From NCBI GenBank assembly GCA_024195585.1, contig SWBL01000154.1, forward strand, positions 1-64,000: DNA of 64,000 bases, given 5' to 3'. The notes under the pieces were generated by a model. That model was given only the letters and a program-made list of their open reading frames with translations. It did not search any database and was not told the DNA's origin. Shown here in pieces: positions 21,712 to 32,585 of the stretch. Made by a program: the position numbers and the translations under genes. The stretch is from Aureobasidium sp. EXF-3400 (Eukaryota > Ascomycota > Dothideomycetes > Dothideales > Saccotheciaceae). Position 1 is the stretch's first letter. Each line of letters begins with the position of its first letter.

Positions 21712-23120
21712 TGCATCCTAGAGAGACAAGAAATTCCACAAAGCATCTTGGGAAAGAGAAAAAATGTGACAGGTCAATATCCCATGAGGACTACCCAACT
21801 GGTTATAGAAGAACCTCCCTTGGATAAATGCATGACCATAACGGCCACGGCCCTACAAGGCCACACAGAAAAATGTAAGACCCCACGTAGTGTATGTTGA
21901 ATCCTGCGTGAGATGATGTGCTGAAACCGTCCTCGTGCGTTGAAGCCTGCATGAGCCTTCTTCACAGACTGAAGCAAGGGATGGCGCTGAGCTGAACCAG
22001 ACTGGGGATCGCATTGACAATTGGTACTGAAAGTGCGTATAGGATCAAATACCATTCGTCGGGTTTGTGCATTTGAGTTTTTCTTTGGTGTCGAGATGCT
22101 TAGGTCAAGAATGTAAGACCAACAAGGAACCCGGATGGGAGAATGCGGCTGCAGCAAAACAAGCCTACCGTGTGTGTGGACGAGATTATTCGATTGTTGA
22201 AGATATCGGCACGTGGCTATGCCCATAGTCCAACAAGAAAAGCAGCCAGACTGGAGCTGTGAAGGATCTTGTGTAACACATGGCTGTCCTAGAAGTGCGG
22301 CCCAGACGGGCCGGCCGTACTGTGATGAACATTTTGGGTTGCAGACAACCTACCGACAAATATTCACGTGGAATGTGTGAGCAAGCGCTCGGCGAGGACC
22401 GATGAAACAGTTGCTGCAGTCTTGTGTTGTTGACGTGCCGACAGGTGCCCTTGCAGAGCGGAATTCACTGAGGGGAATGCAGAAGCGTAGGATACTGACT
22501 GTGAGAGATAGACGAGGTACAAATTGGTCGTACCTTGTGGGTTGATGATTAAACGAAGGTCGGAGGTCTGGTTATCAACATGGCATGTGCCTAGGTAGGG
22601 TCGATGGACGGCAAGAGAGATCGACGTAATCTTGCATACACTTCCCGTTAGTGCACGCAAGTCCGGACATGCAACTCAAAGCACAGGATACCAACAGGCA
22701 GTACGCTCACGGAGAAGGAGCAATAGAGGTGCTCTTGACGATAATCCGAGCATTCTCATAGAACTGCCGACAAGTTTTGAAGTCGGAATTTGAGCCTCAC
22801 AACAGCCAGAAACAATGGATTGTTTGCCGTTGACATCCGTGGCCATCTGGAAAGTTTGGATCTCGTGGCTCCACTTTGATCGACAGCCGCATGCTGGTCA
22901 CCGATGAGATCAAATCGGTACTCGATTCATCATCGCACCCCTGTACAATTTTCGTGAACCCATCTGAGCTGCTAGGTGAAATGCTGTCTCTATGAACTCA
23001 TGACGTGAAGGCTTGCTGGGGCAAGAGACTGCCAAAATGTATTTGTCCCGCCCGTCTCTCTTGCTTTTCTTGGACGAGGTAGGTGAATGAAGTCTTGCTC
23101 AATCATCTCGGACATCAACA
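21712..23120. other. Divergent intergenic region, no gene seen
   Basis: 1.4 kb between the starts of the Rua1-type gene and the sugar transporter gene. The minus-strand frames at 21774-22226 and 22364-22660 lack any recognisable motif. The sequence presumably contains both promoters and possibly a long leader of the regulator gene. No repeats or RNA genes were found. Confidence 0.5.
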
Positions 23121-24847
23121 ATGGCTCCATTTTTGGGTCTAAGAGGCTCCAGCCTTCGAACCGCTATTGCATTGGCAGCTGGACTCTGCTTTGTCGCATT
23201 TGGATACGGCCAAAGTGATTTTGGAGGCCTTCTCACAGTCTCGACCTTTAGAGAGAGATTTCCAGAGATCGATACCGTTGGAAGACCCTATAGCAGCCAT
23301 GTTGCTGTTATTCAAGGAATCACAAATGCAACATGGAACATTGGAGTATGCAATACGCGCTGCTCTACTTGATTCTTACTGACCTTCTTGTTAGTGCTTC
23401 GCAAGTGCCATCATTGCAGTCTTCCTCGGCAACTACCTCGGTCGTCGACAAATGATTATTCTTGGTTTGGTCATCATGGCAATTGGCAAGGTGATTCAAG
23501 CTTCCTCCTATTCCTATGGTCAACTGGTAGCTGGAAGGTTCATTGCTGGCTTCGGTAACGGCTTCAACACTGCTGCCGTGCCAGCTTGGCAAGCGGAATC
23601 GACTCGTGCGCATCGTCGAGGCACCATGCTCATGGTCTCTTCTGGAGCCTGCATCGCTTTTGGTGTTGCCTTAGCCTACTGGATTGACTTTGCCTTCGCA
23701 TGGGTTGCTCCCAGCTCGGCCTCATGGAGAGTAGCCACTGCATTCCAGATTGTACCCGCAATGTTGGCATTCATGCTCATCATCTTCCTTCCCGAGTCAC
23801 CTCGTTGGCTCATCCTCACTGGTAGAGAGGAGGGAGCGTTGACTGTCCTGTCGGCCCTTTCGGACGCAACTCCAGATGACGAAGAAGTTCGCCAGGAATT
23901 TCTCCAAATCAAGGATGCCATCCTCGAGATGGCTCGTGGAGGTTTCTCTTCTGCCTTCTCGATGAACGAGTATAGGTATCTGCATCGCACCATACTTGCA
24001 TTCATGCTCCAGGTCATGCAGCAGTGGACGGGAATCAACTTGTTCACTCAATATCTTGCTCTCATATTCAACACACAAACAGACTACAAGCCATGGGTAG
24101 CGAGACTACTTGCAGGCTGTAGTGCGACCGAGCTGTTCCTGGCCTCGTTCGTCACCGTCATTGGCATCGACCGATTCTGGGGTCGACGAGCTCTGTCCAT
24201 GTTCGGTGCTGTTGGCATGTCAATCTCGCTCATCATTCTCACAGTAATGAGCTATGTCAACACAAGTTCTACTCACATCGTCATGGTAGTCTTCATCTTC
24301 GTCTACAACACTTTCTTTGCTATCGGATGGCAAGGCATGTCATGGTTGTGGGCTGTTGAATTGACGCCTCTGGCCATTAGAGGACCTACCAATGCCATGT
24401 CGACTGCTGGCAATTGGCTCAGCAACTTCGTCGTTGTGCTCATCGCACCGATCGCCTTCCATCACATAGGTTACCGGACATATATCATTTTTGCGGTCAT
24501 CAATGCTGCCATCATTCCAATAGTTTATTTCTTCTATGTAAGTCGTTTCCAATTTGGATATCATGCCTAGCAACTAACCATGTTAGCCCGAGACTGGATG
24601 CCGTTGTCTTGAAGAGGTTGACGTCCTGTTCCATCAAGCATCTCAAACTTCGAATCCTTGGACTAGTGTGGTCAAGGTCGCAAACAAGGAACCTCTCTGG
24701 TATGGCAAGGGCGGAGAAAGCACATTTCAGTACGAAAGAAGCGAGTGGCATCAGCATTTGGCCGAAACTCAAGGAAGCTCCGATGGAAATAGAGCTTCTT
24801 CATCTAACGGCAGTCCACCTGGTATGGAAGAGAAGCAGGAAGTCTAG
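23121..24847 (+). CDS. MFS sugar transporter
   Basis: Three exons (23121-23345, 23395-24537, 24587-24847) encode 542 residues. Twelve hydrophobic segments are apparent. Signature motifs of the sugar porter family are FGYGQSDFGGLLT in TM1, NYLGRRQMIILG in the TM2-3 loop, PESPRWLILTGR after TM6, QQWTGINLFTQY in TM7 and PETGCRCLEEVD after TM12; the last replaces the usual PETKG by PETGC. The QQ-x-x-G-x-N motif is typical of hexose and disaccharide/H+ symporters, but the substrate cannot be fixed from sequence. Both introns are 49 bp in phase 0 and remove small out-of-frame segments at the TM2 and TM12 boundaries. No glycosidase or regulator sits next to it. Confidence 0.9.
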
Positions 24848-25016
24848 GTATGGGGTTGTAAGGCGTATTGGCTATAAGGATTTCTGTATTATCTGATGTC
24901 AAACCAGTATTGAGATTGTAACTAATGTATCTTAGTAGTTATGGGCATGAATGACCACATCTACAGGCGACAGTACGACCAAAAACTGAATTTGAATCAG
25001 CTGTGATGCCCGCGGG

Positions 25017-26333
25017 TTAGGCAAACCATGTGCAACTCTTCACTCGTGCATCATGCTGAGATCCGTTAACATATGCAGATAGTTCACTGCTCTCTGTCCA
25101 GATATCAACCATGTCCTTGGCAGAACGCCAGCGGAGGCTTGCTAGTTGTAGTGACGAATACTTCTCATGCGACTCGATCTCGTAGCTTTCCCACGACGAG
25201 TGTGGATCAGCGCCAGCGCCAGTCACGACTGGCTTCGTGGTGGCTGTCTCCTCGTGCACCAAAGGAGGATATAACATTGGAAGGGGGTCGACGTGGTAGA
25301 CATTCCATCTGACGGTTTCGTCTATAACGTAGGGTTGCAGAGGTTAGTGGTTCTTGTCAGGATAAGTCATTTGCATCACGGAGAACTCAAGATTGGGGTA
25401 TAAGTGTTTCAGAGTACACCATGAGAGCGGTTTTGACAACAGCGCATCAACGCTAGTCGTCACATGCCACTTTTGAGTGTGCTTCCGGTGGGCGGGAGTC
25501 ATTGAGGAATGAGAGTCGAGATCGAATGTTGTGAGCTGATGAACTAGACCTAGGACAAACACAGGTACCCCGGTTGCCATTTTAGCACCTGCAGGTGAGA
25601 TACTGGACTCCAAGCAAAGACGGTCATCTAGGGTTGCATCATTGCTGAAAAATGTGTACTCCCAGTATGCTTTGAGTCCATCGAGGAAGGACGGATGTAT
25701 TGCATTCTTTTCAGAGTACTGCTCAACGAGGACGACCAATGCATAGCTCTAGTTGGTGTCAATGACGGAAGCGGTCTCTTCGTGTGACATTGACGTTGAA
25801 AAAGCCTTGCACATATCAGGAGGATCTAAAGATCTGATACCACAGGATGGAGCAGATCTGACTTTCTTTTTCTGTTGCCTTTTGCCGCCAATAGCATGTA
25901 AAGATACCTCAAAGCACGGAGAACGCTCAAGGATGAGATCAAGCATTGCGTCTGCGCTGTATGTGGCAATTTTGTGGATAGTGGCAGCAATATGGTTAGG
26001 AAGGAGCTGCAGAGCCTGGGAGCTCGAGATGCTGACCTAAGATTCCATGGCGTTACATAGGACATATTCGATGTCAATGCGAGATCTTGCCGGGGGATCT
26101 ACATGGTCATCAAGGAAGTTGGGCAGTGCTTGACCAGTTTCGACAGGGTAGATGGGCATGCTCTCGGGAGTGTCTTCCAAAGAGCCGGTAGGTGGGGCTG
26201 TAGGTGAACTTGGTTGCGACTGCGCTAGCGCAGTCTTGTTCGCTTGCAAAGGCTCTTCCTCCGAGGGCAGATATTCATATGCGGCAGAGACAATTGGATG
26301 GAGCAAAGGTGTGCTCCATGCTTGGAAGCACAA
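25017..26333 (-). pseudogene. Degenerate or uncertain multi-exon coding region, product unknown
   Basis: Several minus-strand frames line up head to tail with protein-like composition: 26333-26037 (with PSSPTAPPTGSLEDTPESMP), a helical piece around 26030-25908 (SQALQLLPNHIAATIHKIAT), 25739-25344 (HPSFLDGLKAYWEYTF) and 25320-25017 (SLRWRSAKDMVDIW). The last three share one frame interrupted by single stops at 25751-25749 (TAG) and near 25350 (TAA). A 66-bp intron (26102-26037) could join the first two in frame, and an intron ending at 25749 would remove one stop, but I could not make all junctions consistent. It lies on the same strand as, and next to, the broken peptidase at 26330-26700 and may be the rest of that gene. 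I do not recognise a family. Confidence 0.3.
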
Positions 26334-26700
26334 GGAGCATCGCCTACAGACTCAGTGTAGATAAAAGCTGGGAATCCGAGGAGCGCATCTGAAATCAATT
26401 TTGCATGGAAGAACCGAAAAGCCTTGCCACGAACGATAGTCTCTTGGAGTTCGTCTCACAGAGCATGGATGAGGTGCATAGCGGTACATGGACCACAGTC
26501 CCAGCTGTTTGGCTATTGAGGTGTGCCCAGATAGTCCACCTTGACATTGAGAAAAAGATCCGAGTTCCGGTTACAAGAGGGACGAAGACTGATGGTATGA
26601 GCAAGTAGGGGAAGTGCTCTGTCGAGGAGGCTGGCGATGCGGCGAGCCATGACTTTGTCATTGTAGGCAAAGCCAAACATAGGAATGGTTCCACAAGAAG
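26330..26700 (-). pseudogene. Ulp1/SENP-like (C48) cysteine peptidase relic
   Basis: One minus-strand frame reads MFGFAYNDKVMARRIAS, then VDYLGTPQ, stop, PNSWDCGPCTAMHLIHAL, stop, DELQETIVRGKAFRFFHAKL. The core N-x-x-DCG-P matches the active-site Cys region of Ulp1/SENP peptidases, where a Gln six residues before the Cys forms the oxyanion hole. Here that position is a TAG (26515-26513); the second stop is a TGA (26458-26456). Both could arise from single C-to-T changes in Gln and Arg codons. The putative nucleophile codon is TGT at 26497-26495. The upstream His and Asp of the triad are not recognisable. No intron could remove both stops and leave the motif intact, so it is called a pseudogene. 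It abuts the 3' end of the DHCR24-like gene. Confidence 0.45.
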
Positions 26701-26804
26701 TAATCTAGATTTAAGCACACAGGAGAACGAAGATTGATGTTCAGCTTCTGGATTTGTATATGTACAAGTAGTATTCTTACATGATCCATACAAAGAGAGA
26801 TTTA

Positions 26805-28460
26805 TCATTTGACCCACTGTCTCCAAGCTGCGTTTCTAGCCTGGATATAAGTCTTGGACTGAATAGCCTTCCAGATGCCATAAAAGCCAGCCCAAGGCCA
26901 TTTTTCAAGGAACTTGTCGGGTGCACTCTCCTTCTCTGGCGGTGCCTTTACCTTGTCGTAGACACTTGGCAAGTTTGTTGCACCGTACTTTTCTCTGAGC
27001 TCATCATACCATTTGCGGTCAAACTGCTCCCAGAATTCTGACTCGGTATAGTAAGTCTGGGCATAGAGCCACTTCATACCACCCAACTCGCGCAACTTGG
27101 CTTCGAGGCTTCTGTTTGCCTTTACAAACTCGGCACGGTTGTTGGGTCCAAAGCCCCAGACGCCGATATTTAGCATCAACTCCTTGTCTTCCTTAGTGTA
27201 GGGGTGCATTGTCGGTTGTTGCGTTCTCTTCAATGGGCATAACCAAAGAGGGAAGATGTCAAGTTCGGAGGATGTGTAGTCGACAAACTTGTCAGCAGTG
27301 GAGTAAGGAAGAGCGAGGTCTTGAATAATGCAACGCTTTGACTCGCCAGATGCATGCAAGGCCGTGTACATCATTCGTGTATGTGTAAAATCGTCCAAGA
27401 ACCAGCGAGTAAACTTGTTGTAAGGGAAGTTGAAATACTTGAATGCCATGTCGCCGACCCAGAAGCCGCCACGGTCGTAGCGGAAAAGGTATTCGGGAAG
27501 TGGCACCGCTTCCACCACGGGTTCTGTTCCTGACTTGGAGATCTGACATTGGACATGCTGATAAAACCATGGGTCCCATGCAGAGCTAAAGGTCTGTATG
27601 GGTAGATTTGACGAAGGTGTGTCGGTCATGCGCCCAGTCACGACAGCTCCTTGAGTCTTTGAAAACATGATGCCATCAACATAGTCGAGACTGTGGTCTG
27701 CTGTGGCGTTTTCAAGAGTCGCAATCGCGTCCTGCATGTCGGTAACAGGGTGATATGTTGTCTCGACAAATTTCTTTGCAGGTTCAAGACGGAGCTCAAT
27801 CAGAGTAGTAACACCAAAGCTGCCGACCGCGCCAGCCGCCCCATAGAACAGATCAGATCTCTCGGTTGGAGAGCATTTGACAACTTCACCCGTCGCAAGG
27901 ATCATCTCGACCGACTCAATGGTGTGGTTGAAGAATCCATGTTTGAAACTTGAGCTTTCACCTGCAGTGCCAGCATAACCACCTCCGGCTGTAATACCAG
28001 GAAACTCCATGACTACCGGAGGGACCAGACCATATGGCAATGTGGCTTCAACGAGTCTGTCCATCGGTACGTTGGGTTCGACGTAAGCAATCTTTCTGTC
28101 AACATCGACCTTTAGCACCTTGTTCAAGGCACTCACATCGAGTACATGAGGGCCTTTCGATGTCTGGCGAGTGCTGTTGGTTGAACCATGAGAAATGCGA
28201 AACTTTTGTTTGTTCGAGTGAAACTCTGCAACGCGTGTGGAGAGGTTGTTGACGGCAATATTGTGTTGGTTCAGAAAGTCACTGGTGCCAGACGTGGATG
28301 CAAGACCACGAACTCCTGTCGGGATGTTTTGACGAACGGATTGCATACGAGACGAATCTCTCAAAATGGTCCTTGGTAGCGTGGCAGCGCTGAAGTTGGA
28401 TCTGTGAACCACATTTCTCTGGGTAGTGGCGACCCTGCAAAGAGCACGACGTGCCTGCAT
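26805..28460 (-). CDS. DHCR24-like FAD-linked oxidoreductase (PCMH FAD domain)
   Basis: Single exon, 551 residues. The FAD-binding PCMH domain spans roughly residues 60-240 with FRISHGSTNSTR, the HVLDVSALNKVLKVD strand pair, and the flavin loop PGITAGGGYAGTAGESSSF. The C-terminal half keeps features of the sterol delta-24-reductase (Diminuto) family, such as IFPLWLCPLKRTQQP and the final WYDELREKYGA. The first 45 residues are rich in Arg, Ser, Thr and Ala with almost no acidic residues, resembling a mitochondrial presequence; the N-terminal membrane anchor of animal DHCR24 is absent. Ascomycetes make ergosterol and keep no cholesterol-type pathway, so the substrate may be another C=C bond. 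Function beyond flavin-dependent redox chemistry is inference. Confidence 0.8.
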   Translation of the reverse strand: MQARRALCRVATTQRNVVHRSNFSAATLPRTILRDSSRMQSVRQNIPTGVRGLASTSGTSDFLNQHNIAVNNLSTRVAEFHSNKQKFRISHGSTNSTRQTSKGPHVLDVSALNKVLKVDVDRKIAYVEPNVPMDRLVEATLPYGLVPPVVMEFPGITAGGGYAGTAGESSSFKHGFFNHTIESVEMILATGEVVKCSPTERSDLFYGAAGAVGSFGVTTLIELRLEPAKKFVETTYHPVTDMQDAIATLENATADHSLDYVDGIMFSKTQGAVVTGRMTDTPSSNLPIQTFSSAWDPWFYQHVQCQISKSGTEPVVEAVPLPEYLFRYDRGGFWVGDMAFKYFNFPYNKFTRWFLDDFTHTRMMYTALHASGESKRCIIQDLALPYSTADKFVDYTSSELDIFPLWLCPLKRTQQPTMHPYTKEDKELMLNIGVWGFGPNNRAEFVKANRSLEAKLRELGGMKWLYAQTYYTESEFWEQFDRKWYDELREKYGATNLPSVYDKVKAPPEKESAPDKFLEKWPWAGFYGIWKAIQSKTYIQARNAAWRQWVK

Positions 28461-28696
28461 GCTCTGCCGCTTGAATGTATGTCGTCAAATTGACTACCAA
28501 AAATAAACAGACGCTGCAAGATTGAATATTGACAACAATGAGTGATATGTAATAATTGGATAGGGTGCAAGTCTACTGCAAAATTGGCTCGCGAATTCGA
28601 AGCACGGACGAAATCTGTTTGGGCATTCTCTCTGTTATATGCTTTTATATTTATACCAAAGAACACCATGATTATAGCTTTCGCATGATCTGGATC

Positions 28697-29836
28697 TTAA
28701 CTCAACCCATTCAGAATGAGCTCTGGTATCGCCACACCAGCGGCCTTCATCCTTTCTATACACCTTTTAGCCCTGGAACGCTCCGTGGATGCACGTTCTT
28801 GGTTCTCGTCACCATCATCATCCGAATTGGCTGTAGTTACATAGAGATCCGCGAGCCAGAGAGCTACTGAGCCTCTTAGTTGTAAGAGTGGCGGATATGT
28901 GTCAAAAGGGGGAGACAACATCAATTCATCCATACGAGCTGCGAGGCTCGCTGCAGAGTCTAGCTCAGAGCCTTTGATGGCAGCGATGCCTTCTGGCTCC
29001 TGGTCCCGGGTTCCTTCTGACTCCGAGCCGGATTGGTCCGCTTCCAACGAAGAGTTACGATTGCGTGCCAGAGCTCCATTACATTTCTGTTGGATTTCGT
29101 AGATGCAGAGTCCAAACATTGCAGGATAGAAAGTTAGTGATGATATGGCATTTGGGTTTGTCTTTTGAAAGGGGTACTGCAGGATCAAGCGTTCGTAATA
29201 ATCTTTTGCTGCCTCGAACCCTTCGTCACTAATGGTTGATGCATTGTTTGACTCGTGGTGGAAATTGTTTTGGGGCGCAGATTTTCGCATCAGTATTTCA
29301 GCACCAATACCCCATCGACCATGTGTGCGCACATCGAGTGGTCGACCAAGAATATTAGTACGCAAGATCATGCCCCACGCTCTGCCTGCACGGACAAAAT
29401 CGTGCTTCAGAAGGCTTGTGTGTAAGATGGTAGTGAGCACACCCAGATGATGGCGGCGAAGTGATGAGGTAATGTCTTGTTCGCCAGGAGGTGGGACGTA
29501 CAATGGGGGCTTCAGAGCTGCGAGCTCCTTCTGGAGATTGTTGGACAATGGTTGGCGACTGGTTGGTTTGACAGCAGGGGCATGAGGAAATGAGTGTCCA
29601 GGTAATGGCACGTTTTCAGGCCATCCGGCAACACGGTAGGGATGGTTGATAGCGTGAGATGAAACCGGAGGCTGAATCGGGTTGATGTGTGAATCCGAAT
29701 CGTCGCTTTCGTCGTCGTCATTGGGATCCTGTTGCCTCCTCCTTTTCCTAGGAGGAGCATATTGCTTGCTACGAAAAGATTGTTGAGGCTCATGCAGAGG
29801 ATAAACCGGAGTGAAGTGATGGGCTGTTGGCGGCAT
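28697..29836 (-). CDS. RRN11: RNA polymerase I initiation factor, RRN11-like
   Basis: Single exon, 379 residues from the ATG in MPPTAHHFTPVYP. The first 60 residues hold a basic patch (PPRKRRRQQDP) followed by an acidic run (DDDESDDSD), a likely nuclear signal. The conserved part starts near residue 115 with HHLGVLTTILHTSLLKHDF and continues RAGRAWGMILR and DVRTHGRWGIGAEIL, a helical repeat pattern I associate with the fungal Rrn11 / Pol I-specific TF family (PF04090). In yeast, Rrn11 with Rrn6 and Rrn7 forms core factor at the rDNA promoter. A Ser/Glu-rich low-complexity insert sits around residues 270-300. The gene is head-to-head with the RING gene, about 600 bp apart. Assignment rests on remembered family pattern, not on an alignment. 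Confidence 0.65.
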   Translation of the reverse strand: MPPTAHHFTPVYPLHEPQQSFRSKQYAPPRKRRRQQDPNDDDESDDSDSHINPIQPPVSSHAINHPYRVAGWPENVPLPGHSFPHAPAVKPTSRQPLSNNLQKELAALKPPLYVPPPGEQDITSSLRRHHLGVLTTILHTSLLKHDFVRAGRAWGMILRTNILGRPLDVRTHGRWGIGAEILMRKSAPQNNFHHESNNASTISDEGFEAAKDYYERLILQYPFQKTNPNAISSLTFYPAMFGLCIYEIQQKCNGALARNRNSSLEADQSGSESEGTRDQEPEGIAAIKGSELDSAASLAARMDELMLSPPFDTYPPLLQLRGSVALWLADLYVTTANSDDDGDENQERASTERSRAKRCIERMKAAGVAIPELILNGLS

Positions 29837-30440
29837 GGTGAATGTGAGAGTTGTGCACAAGAAAAGTAGAAGGATAGCAGAGAGGTATCACTGTTTGTAC
29901 AGTGCGACGTTGTCTCAGGATGGGACGTCTGTGTATACAGTATGCCGTGATTTTAATTGATTTTTGCAAGTGTTTTGCAAGTATGCAGGATGCCGCTTCC
30001 TGTTTGGTAACGATGAAGAGTGCAGGTGCTGATCTGCAGAAAAGAAGCCGGTGCGGGTTGGAATCGAAGCAGAAGGACCAGGTACCTAGCTATTCGACTA
30101 TTCGACAAGTTGTTACAGAATACAGTAGATGCAGGACAAGTTGAAACGGGTGGTCGATATGTCGACAATATATTGGGTTTCAGGGCTTGGCACCAACTCT
30201 CACTTCTCGGTGCTGTTCGGCGGAGTCTGGAGAGTCTAGGTTGTTACAGGTCGGTCAGCATTCGTACAGCCTGACGCCTGTTTTGCTTGTCCTTCTTCTT
30301 CTGCCTCTCCTTCTGCCTCTCCCTCAACGTCGCCCTTGTTCGCCCAAAATATCATCATTACCGCTGTCACCACCCTCGCAGAACTGACGACGACGACCTT
30401 CTGCTGATTCATCCTTTCTCCGTGTGCGCATCCCGCCGCC
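29837..30440. promoter_or_regulatory. Divergent promoter of the RRN11-like and RING-H2 genes
   Basis: 600 bp between two start codons facing away from each other. The side next to the RING gene (about 30280-30440) is pyrimidine-rich (tccttcttcttctgcctctc), as expected for a fungal leader. No other gene was seen. Confidence 0.55.
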
Positions 30441-32585
30441 ATGGGTCAGGCTGCCTCGTCCTCTGCGACTCCTTCGGATGGTGGTCGATGGCGCCGCTCG
30501 TTGCCAGCTTCCTCGATCCTCCTCGACAACGACCACGCTGACGACCATGCCACTCGCCCACATTCTTCGTCACCCAACTCACGCCCACGTTTACCACGTG
30601 CCGCTCGCTCGGGCTCCATTCATAGACTCTCCCAGATGCTCCGCTCGTCAAACCCTAGTCCGGAACATGCCCAGGAAGTGAACTCTGGCCTCCAACGACC
30701 TTCGCGCTTACAGCGTGCCCGTACTTCGCTTCACAACTTTGGTTCTCGCCATTCTCCCTTCTCACGTCCTGCGCAAATGTCTCGCTCACGGACAGATGAC
30801 TTTGGATATGCTTATCCTCACGTTGAACTCAACTTTGACAATTTCGAGCTCAACCTCGACCTCGCTACTTCGAATCCAGACTCACACACTCCGTCGTCGC
30901 GTTCCAGTTTCCGTCTCCCAACATCTCTGTCTGAACGTCTGTCTGCTCTTCGCTCCGAGAGATCGCCACGGAGCCCTGCCTTGACCCCTCCAAGGGTCAT
31001 GCCTGATGATACCTTGGCATCTCAACCTAGGACAGTGTCTGAGCCGGCCCAAGTTTGGACGCCTGCTACTGCTGCTGCGTCACAGGAACCCTCTTTGTTG
31101 GGTGCTACAGCTGCGAGACCAAGAACAGAAGGAGAAGGCCAAATAAGAGAAGACAATACGGCTCTGATATCTCGGATTTTGTCAGTCGCGGCTGCTACCA
31201 CGGCTGCCACTCTCCTCGATGGTGACCAAGAAGCAATCGCAGAAGCCCATAGTGTGAGCGGCGATGGTACTTTCAGCAATTTTCTCCAGTCCTTGGAGAG
31301 TGGTCGTTTGGCATCAGCTCTCAGACAAGGAGGTCAGACTTCGGCCAACGCACCCCTCAACTTTTTTCGAATGTTTCGCTTTGGTTCGGCAAGGGACGCT
31401 CCTAGAGATGCCAATGACTCGTCATCTGCTCAATCCGCTGGTGCTGATGGACGCATGGTTCCAGTAATCATTGTGGGCATCCGCTCTGTAAACCAGACGA
31501 GTGCAAATGGTGCTCAAGACGCAGCCATGCCGCCTTTTCTGGATGCCTTGTCTGCTCTGCCCAGATCACCCTTGAATGGCGAGAGCGACAGTATCGACCA
31601 CATTCTGGATCCGACACCAACACATCGTTTTAGTCATCGCCGGCGGGCTTCTATGGGTGGTCAATCCAACTTTCCAGCGGCATATGATTCCCAGCGTCAC
31701 TCGTCGACCCCCGATCGTACACGTTCGCGCTCCATAAACACCTCTCGGCCACCGTTGAGCCCTGCTCTTTCACGAGTAGGTTCGGCCAGCTCTGCTATCC
31801 CGCCCCAACGTCCCACGTCTAGTCGTTCGAATTCCAACTACTCTGACCGTCGTGAGAGCATCATTCGCACCACTACAACAACAACAACCCTTGAAACCAC
31901 GGCAGAGAACGCCCCACTTAGACCTCGCCCACACCGACCACGTCGACTTAGCGAGTCAGACTATGGACACCGTGGTTACTCTTCTCGGCGTAATGGGTTT
32001 GTTGAACCTGACAATGCAGCAGGCGAGAATACCCGTAGTTGGATCATCTATGTTCTCGGTGGCAGCTATCCCGAAAATCATCCCATCATCACTACTCCAA
32101 GTCTTTATACCGACTCGCCTACTTACGAAGACATGATGCTCCTCTCAGCCCTTTTAGGGCCTGCCAAGCCCCCTGTGGCCAGCGAGCAAGATGTTGCCGA
32201 TGCTCCAGGCATCTTCAGAATCCAAAGTACCGAAGATTCTCTCGTTGCTGTTGCCCTTGAAGGCGACGATAGCATTACATTGACTCCTGAGCAACGGTGT
32301 CTCGTATGTCTCTGTGATTTTGAGCATGACGAAGAGGCCAGGCGCCTTGTCAAATGCAACCATCTTTTCCACAAGGAGTGTATTGATCAGGTATGTCGAG
32401 CTTGGTATTCCGTCAACATCTTTTGCTAATTCTTTTTGTCGTAGTGGCTTACCAAAGGTCGAAACTCCTGTCCACTTTGCAGAGGGCAAGGCGTTGATGA
32501 AAAGGAGAAAGCTTCCACTGAAGACACACCATCAAGTCCTCCGATCGGGGATGCTTCCACTTCAGACACGCCTATCACGATCTGA
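30441..32585 (+). CDS. RING-H2 ubiquitin ligase with possible N-myristoylation
   Basis: Two exons (30441-32390, 32445-32585) encode 696 residues. The N-terminus MGQAASSSAT fits a myristoylation signal (Gly2, Ser/Ala at 6). Residues 20-530 are low-complexity, rich in Ser, Arg, Pro and Thr, with a Thr run near residue 478. The C-terminal RING-H2 begins at about residue 620 (CLVCLCDF) and continues with CNHLFHKECIDQ; the intron lies exactly after CIDQ, and exon 2 supplies WLTKGRNSCPLCR, completing C3H2C3. Such proteins bring an E2 to substrates, often at membranes. A conserved segment just before the RING (SWIIYVLGGSYPENHP, YEDMMLLSALLGP) is probably the substrate or regulatory part. Without splicing the RING is truncated before its last Cys pair. 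Confidence 0.8.
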
